Both the position numbers and the translations under genes were made by a program. 64,000 nucleotides of DNA from positions 1,107,501 through 1,171,500 of the forward strand of contig NC_087181.1 in the NCBI RefSeq assembly GCF_035594125.1. Direction: 5' to 3'. Of this stretch, positions 13,671 to 26,281 are shown in pieces (position 1 is the stretch's first letter; each line of letters begins with the position of its first letter). The notes beneath the pieces were generated by a model. The model did no database searches, had not been told where the DNA came from, and was given only the letters and a program-made list of their open reading frames with translations. This DNA is from Scylla paramamosain (lineage: Eukaryota; Arthropoda; Malacostraca; Decapoda; Portunidae).

Positions 13671-13851
13671 CAGAAATGCTTTGCTCTCACACCACGGCTA
13701 TTCTCAAAGGCCACAGATGATTAGCAAGATTCCCAAGAGTATTCCTTTTCTTAATAATGTAGAAATCTTGTTAATCTGACACTAGAACCATAAAAACATC
13801 CTTAAAAACCCGTACAGCTTATATTACAGCCTTTTGAAAGTAGTGTTTCTG
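13671..13851 (-). mobile_element. short TIR element, copy 1
   Basis: Bounded by CAGAAA and TTTCTG. On the minus strand it reads GGTTTTTAAGGATG, TTATGGTTCTAGTGTCAG, ATTAACAAGATTTCTACATT and TGGCCTTTGAGAATAG, collinear with copies 2 and 3. No coding capacity. Confidence 0.6.
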
Positions 13852-14199
13852 AGCATGGTCCATCAACTCACCGCCGTCCTTACTCTTGACAGAAGCAGCC
13901 TAGACGCCACGCTGGAGATTCTGACACCTTCGTAATGAGTCTTGTCCCGAGGCAGCAGTGGCAATGTTGACTAAACACTAACAGCACCAGAAGAACATGA
14001 CCTAACCTTTTGCTTCACGGTTTCACTCGCTTCACTCGTCACCAGTGCTTCACTCCTGAGTCTTGACCCGCCTCGCTCTCCCCACCGCTCTCAGGCGTCA
14101 GGCGAGGTTGGTATAGTTCACCAAGCAGGAAGTCGCAGCTCATCATATCCACACGCGGAAAAACTGTGAGGCGGCAGGTAGCGGGATCAGTGATGTCCA

Positions 14200-14409
14200 T
14201 ATTCTGAATCACTTCTGTGGCGCATTTCCACTGCTTTCAAAAGGCTCTTGTTGAAGTAACACGGGTTTTTAAGAATGTGTTTACGGTTCTATTGACAGAT
14301 TAATAAGATTTCTACATTATTAACAGCAGAAACACGCTTGAGAACCCGTTTATTCATCTCTATGGCCTTGGAAAACAGTCGTGGTGAGAGAGGAAAGAGT
14401 TTCAGAATA
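14200..14409 (+). mobile_element. short TIR element, copy 2
   Basis: Ends are a perfect 9-bp inverted repeat TATTCTGAA / TTCAGAATA. The interior CTTTCAAAAGGCT, GGGTTTTTAAGAATG, ATTAATAAGATTTCTACATT, TATGGCCTTGGAAAACAG matches copy 1, about 350 bp away and inverted relative to it. About 210 bp, non-autonomous. Confidence 0.65.
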
Positions 14410-15010
14410 CGGGCCTGAGCACAAAGCGACCGTCAGGATCCTCACAGGCAGACCCGGAGCAATGCAATGGCCTCGCAGTGTCCTCGCTATGTCCTCGAGG
14501 CCACTTGACGCTCTACTGGACACCCGCTTTTGCTCTGCTCTTTGACTTTATGTGACGCGTCCTTCAGCCTGCGTTTGTTTTACAGCGGGTAAAAAAAAAG
14601 CCGAGATGAAAGTTATTTGATACACAACGAGGACTTTCCCTGCAGGCTGCGTGAAGTGTTCGTCTGTATAATGTGTGTCGCGTGTGTGCTGGGCGGGATC
14701 GGGCGAGTGTTGTGTGGCGGGGAAAGACCTGCCGCAACACACGTCCCTGTAGCAGGAATGCATGTTTTTTTTTTTTCTTCTTCTTCTTCTTTTATGTAAG
14801 AGGTTCTCTGGCCATGGGCAACAAAAAGATATAAAAAAGGTCCTCAGATGTTAATCCCTAAAGGAAAGAGCCAGATGAATTATCCAAAAATCGGAGAAGT
14901 GTCTCGAAATGTCCCTCTTGAAAGAAATCTTACCGTAAATAAAAAAAAAAAAAACAAGCAGGGATAAATAAAAATAAATAAATAAAGAGCTTCATCGTCT
15001 TATCTCGATC

Positions 15011-15170
15011 ACTTTCAACACGCTGAAGGGGAAGATATTACGTTGTCCGAGGGAGTTTTCATGATTCTAGTGATGAATTAACAAGGATTCTACATCATCA
15101 ACGGCAAAATCACCAATAAAGAATAGACTAATCTTCTCTATGGCCTTTAAAAAATAGTCCTTATGAAAAC
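15011..15170 (+). mobile_element. short TIR element, copy 3 (diverged)
   Basis: CATGATTCTAGTGATGAATTA, ACAAGGATTCTACATCATCA and TCTATGGCCTTTAAAAAATAG follow the order of copies 1 and 2. Terminal repeats are no longer clear. Confidence 0.5.
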
Positions 15171-15179
15171 CTAACATGT

Positions 15180-15620
15180 GAGTAGGAAGGAATTTGTTCT
15201 GAGAGTGGCGGATGAACGAAATAGACTCAGTAATCAGACTGCTAGTGCTGAGTCATTACGAAGCTTTAAAAGAAGATAGGACAAATTTATGGATGGGGAT
15301 GATCGATGAAAATAGATAGGTGTGTTTCGTAAAGGGACGTGTTGGTCTGATGGCTTCTTGCAGCATCCCTTATTTTCTTAAGTTCTTATGTACGAAAATC
15401 CGGACTTTAATATTTTAATCTCGTACACTGATGTTATTAACCTCTCCTTTACGATGGGGATGATTGATGAAAATAGGTAGGTGTGTTTCATATAGGGACG
15501 TTAAGGAAGGTCTCATGGCTTCTTGCAGCTTCCCTTGTTTTCTTAAGTTCTTACGTACAGAAATACAGACTTTAACATATTTTTTATCTCGTACACTGAT
15601 GTTGTTAACCTCTCCTTTAC
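15180..15620 (+). mobile_element. CR1-like LINE 3' end with tandemly duplicated tail
   Basis: The plus strand reads VADERNRLSNQTASAESLRS followed by FK, a stop-broken KFMDGDD and the tail CTGATGGCTTCTTGCAGC. 15292-15452 and 15453-15620 are direct copies (about 161 and 168 bp): both begin GATGGGGATGAT and end CTGATGTT.TTAACCTCTCC. The second copy lacks the ORF part, so the duplication is local rather than a second insertion. Confidence 0.6.
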
Positions 15621-15960
15621 ATGACGTACACTATACATTAATCAACATGCATCAAAAATACAAGGAAAAAGTTCGACACAAATACAAGAACACTAAAAAT
15701 ACAACGCTGCATGAAGTTCAAATGTTGCGTAAATGAAACAGGTCTGATCTTGTATTTAGAGGATTTAGCAGAGCACTAAATACTTGCATCTGCCGCTTGC
15801 ATCTGCCGCAGCTTCCTCCTTCCCGGGGACTCAACTCTTCTGGGGAGAAACTAAATTAACTTTGCAGCCTCCGTGGAATTCTCTGCCTCTCCTCCTCATT
15901 TTTGTGGGAGGGAACATTTAGTGAGTGGCTTTCTTCCTAATTTGGTTTTGTATCCCTTGG

Positions 15961-16272
<312 letters not shown>

Positions 16273-16772
16273 AAGAGAGGCAAAAATAAAAGAAATAAAA
16301 GATAAAATTAATAAAATAGAAAAATATTTTTAAAAATAGAATAAAAATGTCAAAAAAAATAGTTTATGTAAAAATATTGGCGTTAGGACTAATGCATCCC
16401 TTAGGCATAATAAGAATAGGTAAACTAATAAATGTTAAAATAAAATAAATAAATATAATATAAAAAAAAACTTGCTCTGAATTTGATTGCCATAAAAAAA
16501 TATGTGTTATGTATTGTGTGTTATGTGTCATTCTTTAGGTAATTATATATAAGATTACCAAAAATGCTGCTCCTGTGTAAGGAGAGGACTGCTGCATTCC
16601 ATTGTTAGTATTAAGTGTGTGTATAATGTATGTCTATATATAAATTAATATGATAATGCAATTTGTAGCAGTAAGCTGTGAATATCTTTGCATTACAAGT
16701 TTTATCACAGTGTTAAAATGAATAATGTTTGCTTCTGTTCTATGGGAAGGTAATTCTATGTGATATTTCTCC

Positions 16773-16773
<1 letters not shown>

Positions 16774-16816
<43 letters not shown>

Positions 16817-16983
16817 TGTGAGTGTTGTGTCTGCGTGTGTTGTGTTGTGTTGTGTTGTGTTTCGTTCCGTTGTGTTGTTGTGTATTGTTCAGTTTTGCTG
16901 CTATGTGTTGCCTTACAAATGCTGCTTCTGTATAATTAAGGAGAGGACTATTGCCTTTCATAATTATATAATGTACTATTGCG

Positions 16984-17051
<68 letters not shown>
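16774..17051 (+). repeat. two (GT)n arrays with TGTGT flanks
   Basis: 16774-16814 and 16986-17051, each running out into TTGTGTTGTG repeats. Confidence 0.95.
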
Positions 17052-17052
<1 letters not shown>

Positions 17053-18920
17053 GTGTTGTGCTGCGTTCCATTGCGTTGATGTACATATTACCTTGTCGCC
17101 TTATTATTATCAATCATTATCCATCTATCTATACATTTAAGATCCATTCATATCATATTCCTTCTTGACTTCAATCACGCTTGTATTTCCATCCTCATTA
17201 CTCTGTCTTTATATATTGGAGTTCAAAAGACGAAGTATAATTACAACACTATTTACGGTTACTGTAGAGCAGCGCAACATGCATGGGCCCTTGTTCCTTG
17301 ACTTTTTCCTCATTAGGACTGTTTTCAAGCCCAACAGACACGATTAGTCAGGTCCTCATGGGTGCTCTGTGGGTGCTGCGGAGTTCTTCTTAGTATCTCC
17401 CAGGAATCATGAACACGTCCTTGAAAAGTGCCATTGACGTCCACCACAGCCTCTTGAAAGCTCGTGTTATAGGAAGGCAATGTGTTTATAGTGTTATGTT
17501 TCGTTGTGTTCTGTGGTGATGTTTCGCCTTGTTGTGTTCTTAATGTTGCGTTGTGTTGCATTATTACGTTACTTTGTTTCACACTGCTGTGTTGCGTTTG
17601 CTTTGCATGATGTTGCGTTGCGTTGCACTATGTTTCCATAATGTTACTCTGCTTTGCGTTACGTTGACTGGTGAATGATAGAAAAATGCTGCTGCTGCTG
17701 CTTACGGAGAGGCCTCAGTACCAGAACCATTACTGCTGGCAATGGTTATAACACGCCCTTATCTAACTAACGAATTAAAAGTACAAAACAAGGATTCCCT
17801 CTGTTGGCAAGACATTGTGTTCCCTTGTTGCGTTTCATAACTGCATGTTGCGTTATTCTGTTGCCTTGTGTTGGGTTGCCTTATTATACTCTATGATGTT
17901 GCGTTGCGCTACGATGCATTGTGTTGTCTTGCATATTTTTGTTTTGCGTCACGTTCTTGTATTGCATTGATGTTTTATAATGTTACATGTGTTGCATTTT
18001 TGCGTTGCAAAATGGTACTACGTTGCGTTGTTGTGTTGTCTTAGTGCGTTGCATAATGTATTGGGTTGTGTTAATGTTTTATGCGCTGAGTGTTGCTGTG
18101 TTGCGTTGCTGCGGTGCATAAAGGCGCGGTAACACAGGTCATCGCGTTGCGTCACGAGTTGAACACCAGCTAACCAGTGTCCACACAACACGCGGCTTTT
18201 CGCCCAGCACTCCTTGACAGCTAAACTTAATGCTTGCTGTGTGTTCGTGTATTCGTGTCATATTTCTGCCCGGTGCTTGCTCTCCCTCCTTAGATCCCAA
18301 GTGTTGCCTCCCATATCTCATCGCTATTCAGTCACGATCCATACGTTTCCTCCTCGTACCCAATCCCCTACTTAATTCCCCACTCGTAATTCGATCCCAA
18401 TTTGTAATAAAAATTCCCTCAGCTTGTAGATCTTCATAATAACGTCAGGAGTCACTCTACACTTAGTTTTATTAATCATATCTGCAGACACTGTCCTTAC
18501 ATCTTTATTTATCATTGTTTTGTTTATGCTGGCTTTGTTGTTTACGGACCTCAACAAATGCATAACGAACAAGGTGTGAGATTTACCCTAAGTCATTTTC
18601 ATCAGCCATAGTGAGGTTTTTGTGAAGGGAGGGACAGACTGCAGCAAAACAGCGTCGGTGGTAGTCAGCGTGCTTCTGTTACCAACGAGTAGTCAAAAGA
18701 AATGGCTCTCACCGGAACTACATAAAATAATGTTGCGTTCCGTTTTATTTTCTTGCGTTACAATGTAGAGTGTCATGTTGCGGTCTTTTTAAGTGTTAGA
18801 TTATATTGTTTCCTTGTGTTGCATAATGTTACGTTTCTTTGCGTCACGTTATGTTATTTTGTGCTCTTATTTATGCCGTTATGTTGTATTGCTTTGTGTT
18901 AAATTGCGTTGCGTTTCATC
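16820..18920 (+). repeat. decayed GTTGC/TGTGTTG pentanucleotide field
   Basis: Over about 2 kb the plus strand is enriched in TTGCGTTG, TTGTGTTG, GTTGCATAATG and TTACGTT words (e.g. 17510-17660, 17820-18120, 18730-18920), interrupted by about 0.6 kb of ordinary sequence at 18120-18720. It looks like an old (GTTGC)n satellite eroded by point mutation. AATGCTGCT..GGAGAGGACT also recurs at 16562, 16918 and 17685. Confidence 0.5.
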
Positions 18921-19039
18921 TGCATTTTACTTATTAAATATAATAAGTTAGCAATTATTGTGATATTCATGATGTGAGCTGTAATATAGTTTAGTCCATA
19001 CTATAATCATTTCGTCTTCTTTTAATCGTAAGAGAAAAT

Positions 19040-19555
19040 CAATTTTAAGGGTTACTAAAGCATTTATTTTTTTATATTTTTTTTCATCAATTTGTCTATC
19101 TATCTGTTATATTATTTGTATGTCTATTTATTCATTCCTATCTCTGTCTGTATGTCTGCTCTCGTATATGTGTTTTTACCTATTTATTTCTCTTTACGTG
19201 TTTCCTGTTTGTCTTATTTTTCGCTTTTCTTTTCCTTTTTATCTTTCTGTTTACCGTTTATCTGGCGTTTCATCTGCATGTCTGTTTCTATATTTTATTA
19301 CATTTATCTCGGCATCATTATTAATCCACTTCAAATCATGTCGCTTTTCTCTTGTTTATTTTGTATCATTTTGTTCATTGATATTTTTCTCTTATCATTA
19401 TCTATCTATCACCTGTTTTTATCTTCCTCTGTTTATTTACCTTCCTTCTTTCAGCCCTGTACTTCCATTTTCATTATTTTGTCTTCATAAATGCTCCTAT
19501 TCATCTAGTTATTTGATATCTAGTATTATCCATCATTATCCATCTATCTATTCAT
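19040..19555. other. T-rich, non-coding
   Basis: Loose TCTATCTAT and TTTATTTAT words; the open frames here (Leu/Ser/Phe-rich) are compositional. 20036-20600 and 20701-21330 likewise show no gene. A (GA)16 array lies at 21331-21362. Confidence 0.4.
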
Positions 19556-19559
19556 CTCT

Positions 19560-20035
19560 CATCTGTTGCTAGTGAGGCTAATACTGGATTATGCATTCCA
19601 GAGCTGGTCACCCTGCCTAAGCACGGATTTGAAGCTGTCTGCAGACACTGGAGAACAATGCAGGAGGGGAGACATGATCCAAGTGTACAAGCTTGTCCAC
19701 AGCCATGAAGATGTCCCCCTACACCAGATTCTTCAGCTGAAGTACCACCGGGCTCAGGGGGCACATATACCAGTTGGCTGTGCCTCACCACTGGAGAATT
19801 GTTCTCAAGGGAAACTGGTTTACAATGCGCACCAAACAGGAATGGAACCAAGGATGAGAGACTATAATATGTCTCTCATCCTTGGAACCAACTACCAGAC
19901 GAAATAGTTCGTGTTCCAACAATAGCCGTATTTAAATATAGGTATGACTTATATTAAGAGTTATGAGCAATAGAAGGCTGGCACGCAAGTACTAGAGGTA
20001 GGGATACGACAAGAAATCTAATACCAGGTAAGTTA
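19560..20035 (+). mobile_element. decayed non-LTR reverse transcriptase, C-terminal part
   Basis: Plus-strand frame LVRLILDYAFQSWSPCLSTD, then after an apparent deletion RRGDMIQVYKLVH and, further on, ILGTNYQ. This resembles the LINE RT thumb and tail pattern (VRPILDYAVQAWSPYL...RRGDMIQVFKILHG). Stops and gaps show it is dead. Confidence 0.6.
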
Positions 20036-20599
20036 TATGTAAGCAATTCATGCAGACTCCTTTTCCGTCTCCCTTCCTTCTCTCCTTCCTTCACCATATT
20101 CAGCTTCCATCGTCATTATTTTGTCCAGCATGTTGTGAGAGGCATGTGAGAGACAGGATAGAGATGATGCAAGTGATTCTGTGTTAGGGCATATTATGGA
20201 TGAAAGAGTGGAGAAGACAGGAATGGAGCTGACGGTGCTGCTGCTGGGACTGTGTATAGATGACGAATTAAAGGATGATAGAAGCTGTGAAGGAGTTCTT
20301 AGAGAGAATGTAGCGCGCTAGATGTAGGAACAATTAGTGTGTATGACACTTACTCTCCCTTGTGTACGGGCCCTTAATGTATCATTATTCAACAAAATCA
20401 GCCCATCTAGTCTGGTTTCATCCTTCCACCCTCGTCTGAATTTTGTTCTAAAAAAAAAAAAGTAAATAAATAAAATAAAATAAAATAAAATAAAAGTCAC
20501 CTGTAACATCAAGAACAAGATCCACCAAGGCACGAGGCTGGTCAGATTAGTTTGTAACGCGAGGCAAGTCTTTCAGGCCAGCAATCATACCACCACATT

Positions 20600-20700
20600 C
20601 TCTTGGCCCTAAGTGTCGTGACACTCGACCCGCCCACCTTCCTGACAACCTGAGGAAGGCCGACCAGCTGCCACGCTTCTGATAACTTCGTAGGAGGGCT
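20600..20700 (+). mobile_element. possible LINE C-terminal scrap
   Basis: The frame RPAHLPDNLRKADQLPRF resembles the WNSLPDNLRKADSLxxF end of many non-LTR ORFs. Too short to be sure. Confidence 0.25.
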
Positions 20701-21327
20701 CAATGAGCATTATTGGGTCATCGCGGGCATAACAACAAGACCATACCACGTTGAATAAATACATCACTTTTCGTCCAAAGAAGAACGTGCAACACAGTGT
20801 TGCCCCTTGATTTTGCAGTTAGGGTAGCAGGTGTTAGGGCTGCTGAACTTACTAGAAGTGTTTTGTATTTGCATTGTGTTGTTGAGTGTTGTTGAGGCTA
20901 AACAAGAGAAAAGGTGTGTACAAAAAATGTAGATGAATGTGGATGAGGAAAATAGATAAAGGAGGAGGACAGAGTAAAAGTCCTGGAATAAATAAAATGA
21001 AAGAATTGGTTAAGGAAATTTAAAGAAAGCTGAGCAAGAAGTTTAATGATAGAAAGGTGAAAGAAGTATGGAAGCATCACTTTCAACATTTCATGATCAA
21101 GAATTATTAGTGCTGACTACCTACTAATGACTAATGAACTGGTGTTTACAGCCGACTGGAAAACCAGCGTCTCTTCGGCAATGCTTACGGCATCAGCAAG
21201 ACACACCATTGCACTCCATCATGAAGATGTAGATGTTGATACTACACATCCCCTTTTTCAACGGCGCGCCGTTCCAGGACGTCATAATACCTTTATTATC
21301 ACTTCCCCACTTATCAAACTGATATAT

Positions 21328-21364
<37 letters not shown>

Positions 21365-21408
21365 ACAGCGTGCAGTCAGGAAGACTGCCCGAACCAGGCC
21401 TGTAAAGG

Positions 21409-22459
21409 GTGTCACATGAGGGCCCATTTTGTTGTTCCAACACAACGGAGCTGAGGCAAGCGCGGGGCATCTCACACCCCGTCACCCACGTGGTACCCGA
21501 GGCGCCGGCCACTGAGGACGAGACACCGGCCACCCAGGTCGACACGCCTGCCACCCCACCTGATCCTCCTACCCAGCAACCATCACCTGACAACGAAGAC
21601 GCTCCCATCAGGGAGGCAGTGCAGTCTGCCAACGCACTGTTCTCAGACATCATGGCTTGGGGCGACCGGTGGCAAGTCAAGTTTGCCCCCGAAAAGACTC
21701 AGGCCATGGTGGTATCCCGCTCTCACGAGGACGTGCGTGAGGTGCGTGGAAGGCTGAAGATGGGAGACAACAACATCCCTCTACAGGACAGCGTAAACAT
21801 CCTTGGCATGGAGGTGGACTCGCGGCTGCTCTTCGACCGTCACCTCGAGGACGTGGCCCGAAAAGCGTCTCAGAAGGTGACACTGTTGAGGCGTCTGAGG
21901 CACCTTGACTCCGATGGCCTCCTGACCCTGTACAAAAAAAGGCTCAGGTCAGGCTCATCATGGAGTATGCGCCGCTCACGTGGATGTCCAGTGCCCGATG
22001 TCATCTCAACTTGCTGGACAAAGTGCAAAGGAGGGCAGAGCGCCTCATCAGTGGCGCCAGACAGACGCAGCCTCGCCAGCAACCGTGGCGGCAGCGACAA
22101 CAGCAGCAGCAGCAGATACAGGAGGATGGGCCGGTGCTGAGGGGCACTCTGGATCATCGCCGGAAAGTTGCATCGCTGACAGTGCTTCATAAGGCGCAGA
22201 TCCAGAATGTTTCTCACCTAGCAGACCTGAGGGCTACCTGGAGGAGATCTGAGGGCAATACGAGAACGGTATTGAGCAACGATCTCCTCTTGGAGGTGCC
22301 AGGGTCTCGTTCCAGCACCCACCAACGGGCCTTCTCCTCCGCCACTGTAGTGTGGTGGAACACCCTCACGGCTGTGGTGGACGTACGACGTCTGTCCACA
22401 CAGCAGATGAAAGTGTCCACACACAAGTGGTTATACCTTCAGACTCTCAATCCTCCATA
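21409..22459 (+). pseudogene. truncated non-LTR retrotransposon RT with frameshift
   Basis: The first frame (21409 on) begins with a Pro/Thr-rich stretch (VPEAPATEDETPATQVDTPA) and continues ANALFSDIMAWGDRWQVKFA, PEKTQAMVVSRS, DSVNILGMEVDSRLLFD, RRLRHLDSDGLLTLYK. This is the part of a LINE reverse transcriptase after the YADD box. At about 21937-21944 an A-run shifts the frame; the match continues in another frame from 21960 with MEYAPLTWMSSARCHLNLL, LDHRRKVASLTVLHKAQ and WWNTLTAVVD to a stop at 22457-22459. The catalytic palm is missing and the Pro/Thr-rich leader is not an RT sequence I know. Confidence 0.7.
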
Positions 22460-24379
22460 AGAAAAACACAAAAATATGGTTGTGTCTGACCTCCGGTGAA
22501 CTTGGCATATAGATGCACATGACCTCTATTGTAAGTACTATATGTATATAACCATATCATTTTCTAGTTTATTAATCTATTTATTTGCTTATTGTTTGTA
22601 CATTGATTTAATCAGTGGTTGCATACATGTGCCTATGCATCTTAGCAAAATATTGATATTTATTATACCACACACAGTAATGCTTTAAAATAGTTATACA
22701 CGACAAAGATAACTTTAGCAGAGGCCACAATGAACATGTGTGTTTAATAGTTTAAATAAAAAAAATAGAGAGAGAGAGAGAGACGCACAATGGCCAGCTA
22801 TTTCTCACACCCTCAAAGATAAGCCGTGTCTGCTGTCGTTCACATGAAGCAATCATTCTACCCATAGTCCAATTTTATTTAAAAAAAAAAAATGCACCTA
22901 AATTTGAATACCTAACATTTGCTCCAATAATCCATATCTGCTGTAATACTTCAGTTTCCAATATTCTAATTCATGATATACTTTTAGATTTTAGATTTTT
23001 GCTTTTTAATGATAATGTCTGCCTTTTATCTGCGTGATTGGGAAGCTCATCATTTAGGCTTCTGCAGTTTAATGATTTGAACATTTTTTCTAATGATCAT
23101 TACTGGATACAAATAGAAATTCAAGGTGAACTAATAAATAAGTTTCTTTTAGCCTTCATCTGTCATTTGTTAAGGTTTGTAGATAAGACATATTGGTATC
23201 AAAGTGGCGGTTCCATGTACCCAACAATTCTGGCCTCACCTACCTCTGCTCTTCCTACCCTGACTCCTATGTGACTGACATCAAAATCCTCCATTACTTC
23301 ATTGCTAATATCAGTTATTATTGGATATTAAAGATAGATAACAAAATGACACCATCTTGTTAGAGTCTCTGGGTGTGCTGATGTGAAGCTGTGAATGGTT
23401 ACTGCATAACACTGCTGCTGTCCACTACCAAGGTGTCTGTCTTGTTTTGTGTTTCAGCACTTTTTTCTTTCCAACTTTGTTGTCACCTACCCCAATGCTC
23501 CCCCTGGCAAATGGATGGATGATGACAAAGGAAGAAGGGCTGTGATACAGAGCACAATGCACACCGTGCATGGGACAGAACAAATATCAGCTCTACTTGG
23601 CTCACTCTCCAAGTTAAGCTCATAAACAAAGTTATTAGTAAGCAGAGGTTCTCCTGTACATGTGTGTGGTATGTTTATACTATCTCCTGATCAGACTTGC
23701 TGGTAGGCTCCATATATCAATCATTCATGTTCACAGCTCTGGACAGTTTTGCTACAGAAGTAAAAGGTACAATAGTGTAGGTTATAGATATACTTTATTT
23801 ATAATATATGACTTTGTAAACAAAAATTGGCAACTGTCAAACACCAGAAATCAACAATATGCATCACATGGAGTTCACATTCATAAAAGACAGGAATTGA
23901 GCTTAAGTGAAGTTTTAACTTGGTGTCTGTCAACAGCAATCCATCACCTTTCAGCCACAAAATACATCGGTACATTTTATTGTTGCAGCAACATGCAGCC
24001 ACAACATCCCGTGACTTGATACACCCCATGCTGCAGACAACATACTGCATCCTATACCACAACAAGCTTCCCAACCCTTCCATGTTGGTTGCAACAGATG
24101 GCAGTTTTTGTAAAAGCTGACACTAATATTTCTTGCTTATAGCAATGATGTGAATGAATGACAAAATCTGATGAGTATTTTTTTGTTGACAAAAGCATTC
24201 GTTTCATCATCATCACAGCAAGTGGAGGTCAGATTTGAAGCTGATGTCAGTTATTACAAAAACTCATAAAGCAGCTTAACATGTTGGCATGGAAAATGTA
24301 CCAAATGGAATATGCAGCAGCAGCAATCAATACTCATTACAGAATTAACCTTTGCACACAGATCCTACTGAACTGCCAC
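22460..24379. other. unassigned intergenic sequence
   Basis: AT-rich, few repeats, no family recognised. AATAAA on the minus strand near 23787 could end a long VPS35 transcript, but nothing else supports that. Confidence 0.3.
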
Positions 24380-24424
24380 TGTGTGTGTGTGTGTGTGTGT
24401 GTGTGTGCATTATCAGGGCAGTTA

Positions 24425-24507
<83 letters not shown>
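24380..24507 (+). repeat. (GT)13 and (AT)40
   Basis: 24380-24407 GT and 24427-24507 AT. Confidence 0.95.
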
Positions 24508-24508
<1 letters not shown>

Positions 24509-24780
24509 CAATGTAAGAGGGCCATTAGCTAAAAGCAATAAAAAATTAAGAAAAAAAGGTTCTCTCGAGTGTCAGTTTTACACATATGAAACACCCTGAT
24601 CATTACATGCTACACTTGTACAGATCTTTTCTTAGAAATCATTTACACCAATTTGACTCCAAATTTATCCCAACAGATACTGATTACTTAAAACTAGTGC
24701 ACTAATGCAGTAAATAATTCTACATTTCAAATTATGTTCTTATTAAAAAAAAAAAATGCAATAACTTACACACAATAACT

Positions 24781-24950
24781 CATACTACCTCTGTTTTGCT
24801 GTCTTTATGGAGCAATGTCATCAGCAACACCAGTGTGAGTAATGAGACTGAAATGGATCTGGTGCTCCCTAGATCTACTCTCTCTACACTTGCTGATGTG
24901 GCTGACCCCAACACACTATCTGAGAGAATTCCATGCTGGAAGAGAATACT
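24781..24950 (-). other. open frame with acceptor-like start and hydrophobic tail
   Basis: Minus strand: CTCTTCCAG followed by about 55 codons with a hydrophobic stretch ISVSLLTLVLLMTLL and a charged end HKDSKTEVV before TGA. No family recognised. It may be chance or an alternative 3' exon of an unseen gene. Confidence 0.12.
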
Positions 24951-25264
24951 CTGATCACATTGGCTCTTAATTGAGTTTGGAGTGAATACCAAATACTTGT
25001 GGTGGGAGAGAAGACTGAACATACTGATACTATAAACTTCTGATGAGCAGATGGAGCTAGTGAGCCTCATATATAAGTCTAACACACACACATCCTGGGA
25101 GGCTTAGTGCTGAAGCAATATTTTATGGGTGTTTCTTGGATTCAAGTATTGAAGGGGCCTTTTCTTACTTTATTCTGAGGTCTGAGCAAGTCTATTATCA
25201 TCAACACTATATGCCATACACGCTTGGGTTCTGCTGTATCTACTAAAAACGAGCAGCAAATTTT

Positions 25265-25390
25265 AGGTCACAATCTTAGTATGTGTGGACAATTCAGCAG
25301 GAAGTGTTCAAGTGACTGTGGGTGAGATGAAAACCTGTGTTTACACTTGCCACAGTCATTGTTGCCACTTCTTCCGTCACATCAATTATT
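25265..25390 (-). mobile_element. LINE C-terminal zinc-knuckle-like scrap
   Basis: Minus-strand frame CDGRSGNNDCGKCKHRF then SLEHFLLNCPHIL. CxxC spacing followed by EHFLL.CP is typical of the end of non-LTR pol proteins. The flanks show nothing further. Confidence 0.4.
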
Positions 25391-26281
25391 ATTAACAATC
25401 TGAATGCACCATCATATCCAGGATTAGCTTATGTACCATAAGAATACATTTTTTAAGCTATCATTTAAAAGAATAACCATAAAATTTTATTTGCTTACTT
25501 ATACTAACCAAATTACTCAGGTTTTACCCTATAAGTTTTGAAAATGGTGCTCTAACTGTAAAGACACTGCTTAATTCAATGACGCAATTTTTTTCTTCTT
25601 GTAACCTACGTGAAAAATATGAATATTTTATGAAAGAGGTGGAGTGATGGTTAGAAGGTAACACCTCGCTGGTGCCTCTTTCAAGCAGGCTGACCAGTCA
25701 AAACATGTCAAATGAACTGATTCTCTTATTTGAAAGGAGAACAGGATAAAAGGCCAACTTCAGATCAGATTACGGAAAGTTATGGAAAAATTTGAAGTGG
25801 CCCAAACAGATTCAATTATAAGAATTATATGGGTTTAAACTAGAGAAGATTTACTGTATAGTGTTTCATATACTGTGCCAATAGCATGCCCATTCACAGA
25901 CAAAAAAAATAAACAATAAAAAGATCATTCTCAATATTTTTTTCACTGGGTAGCTGTGTTAGTGGCATCACTGACATCTGTAAGGACTGTGAGTGGTGTT
26001 AATGGGGATGACGCTCCACAGAGACAGAAGAGAAGTAATATAAAGTCTTTTTTTTACTTTTGGCTTGTTAGGTATTCTTGTGATGGAACATTTTAATGAC
26101 TGACTAACAAAATGGTATTCAAGATTAAACATATGGTTCACAATGACAGACTTGCTTATATCTTTATCCATTACACCTCAATGCTAAAAAATTTAAAATC
26201 AAATAAATAAACATAAAATGACTGATAAGGTGTATGATACTACTGAATGAGGATGTGAAAATGTGGACAGGATTATTATGA

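Noticed and set aside
19092..19572. 132- and 150-codon overlapping frames rich in Leu, Ser, Phe, Tyr
   Set aside because: T/C-rich low-complexity DNA read in two frames at once; no domain or splice context.
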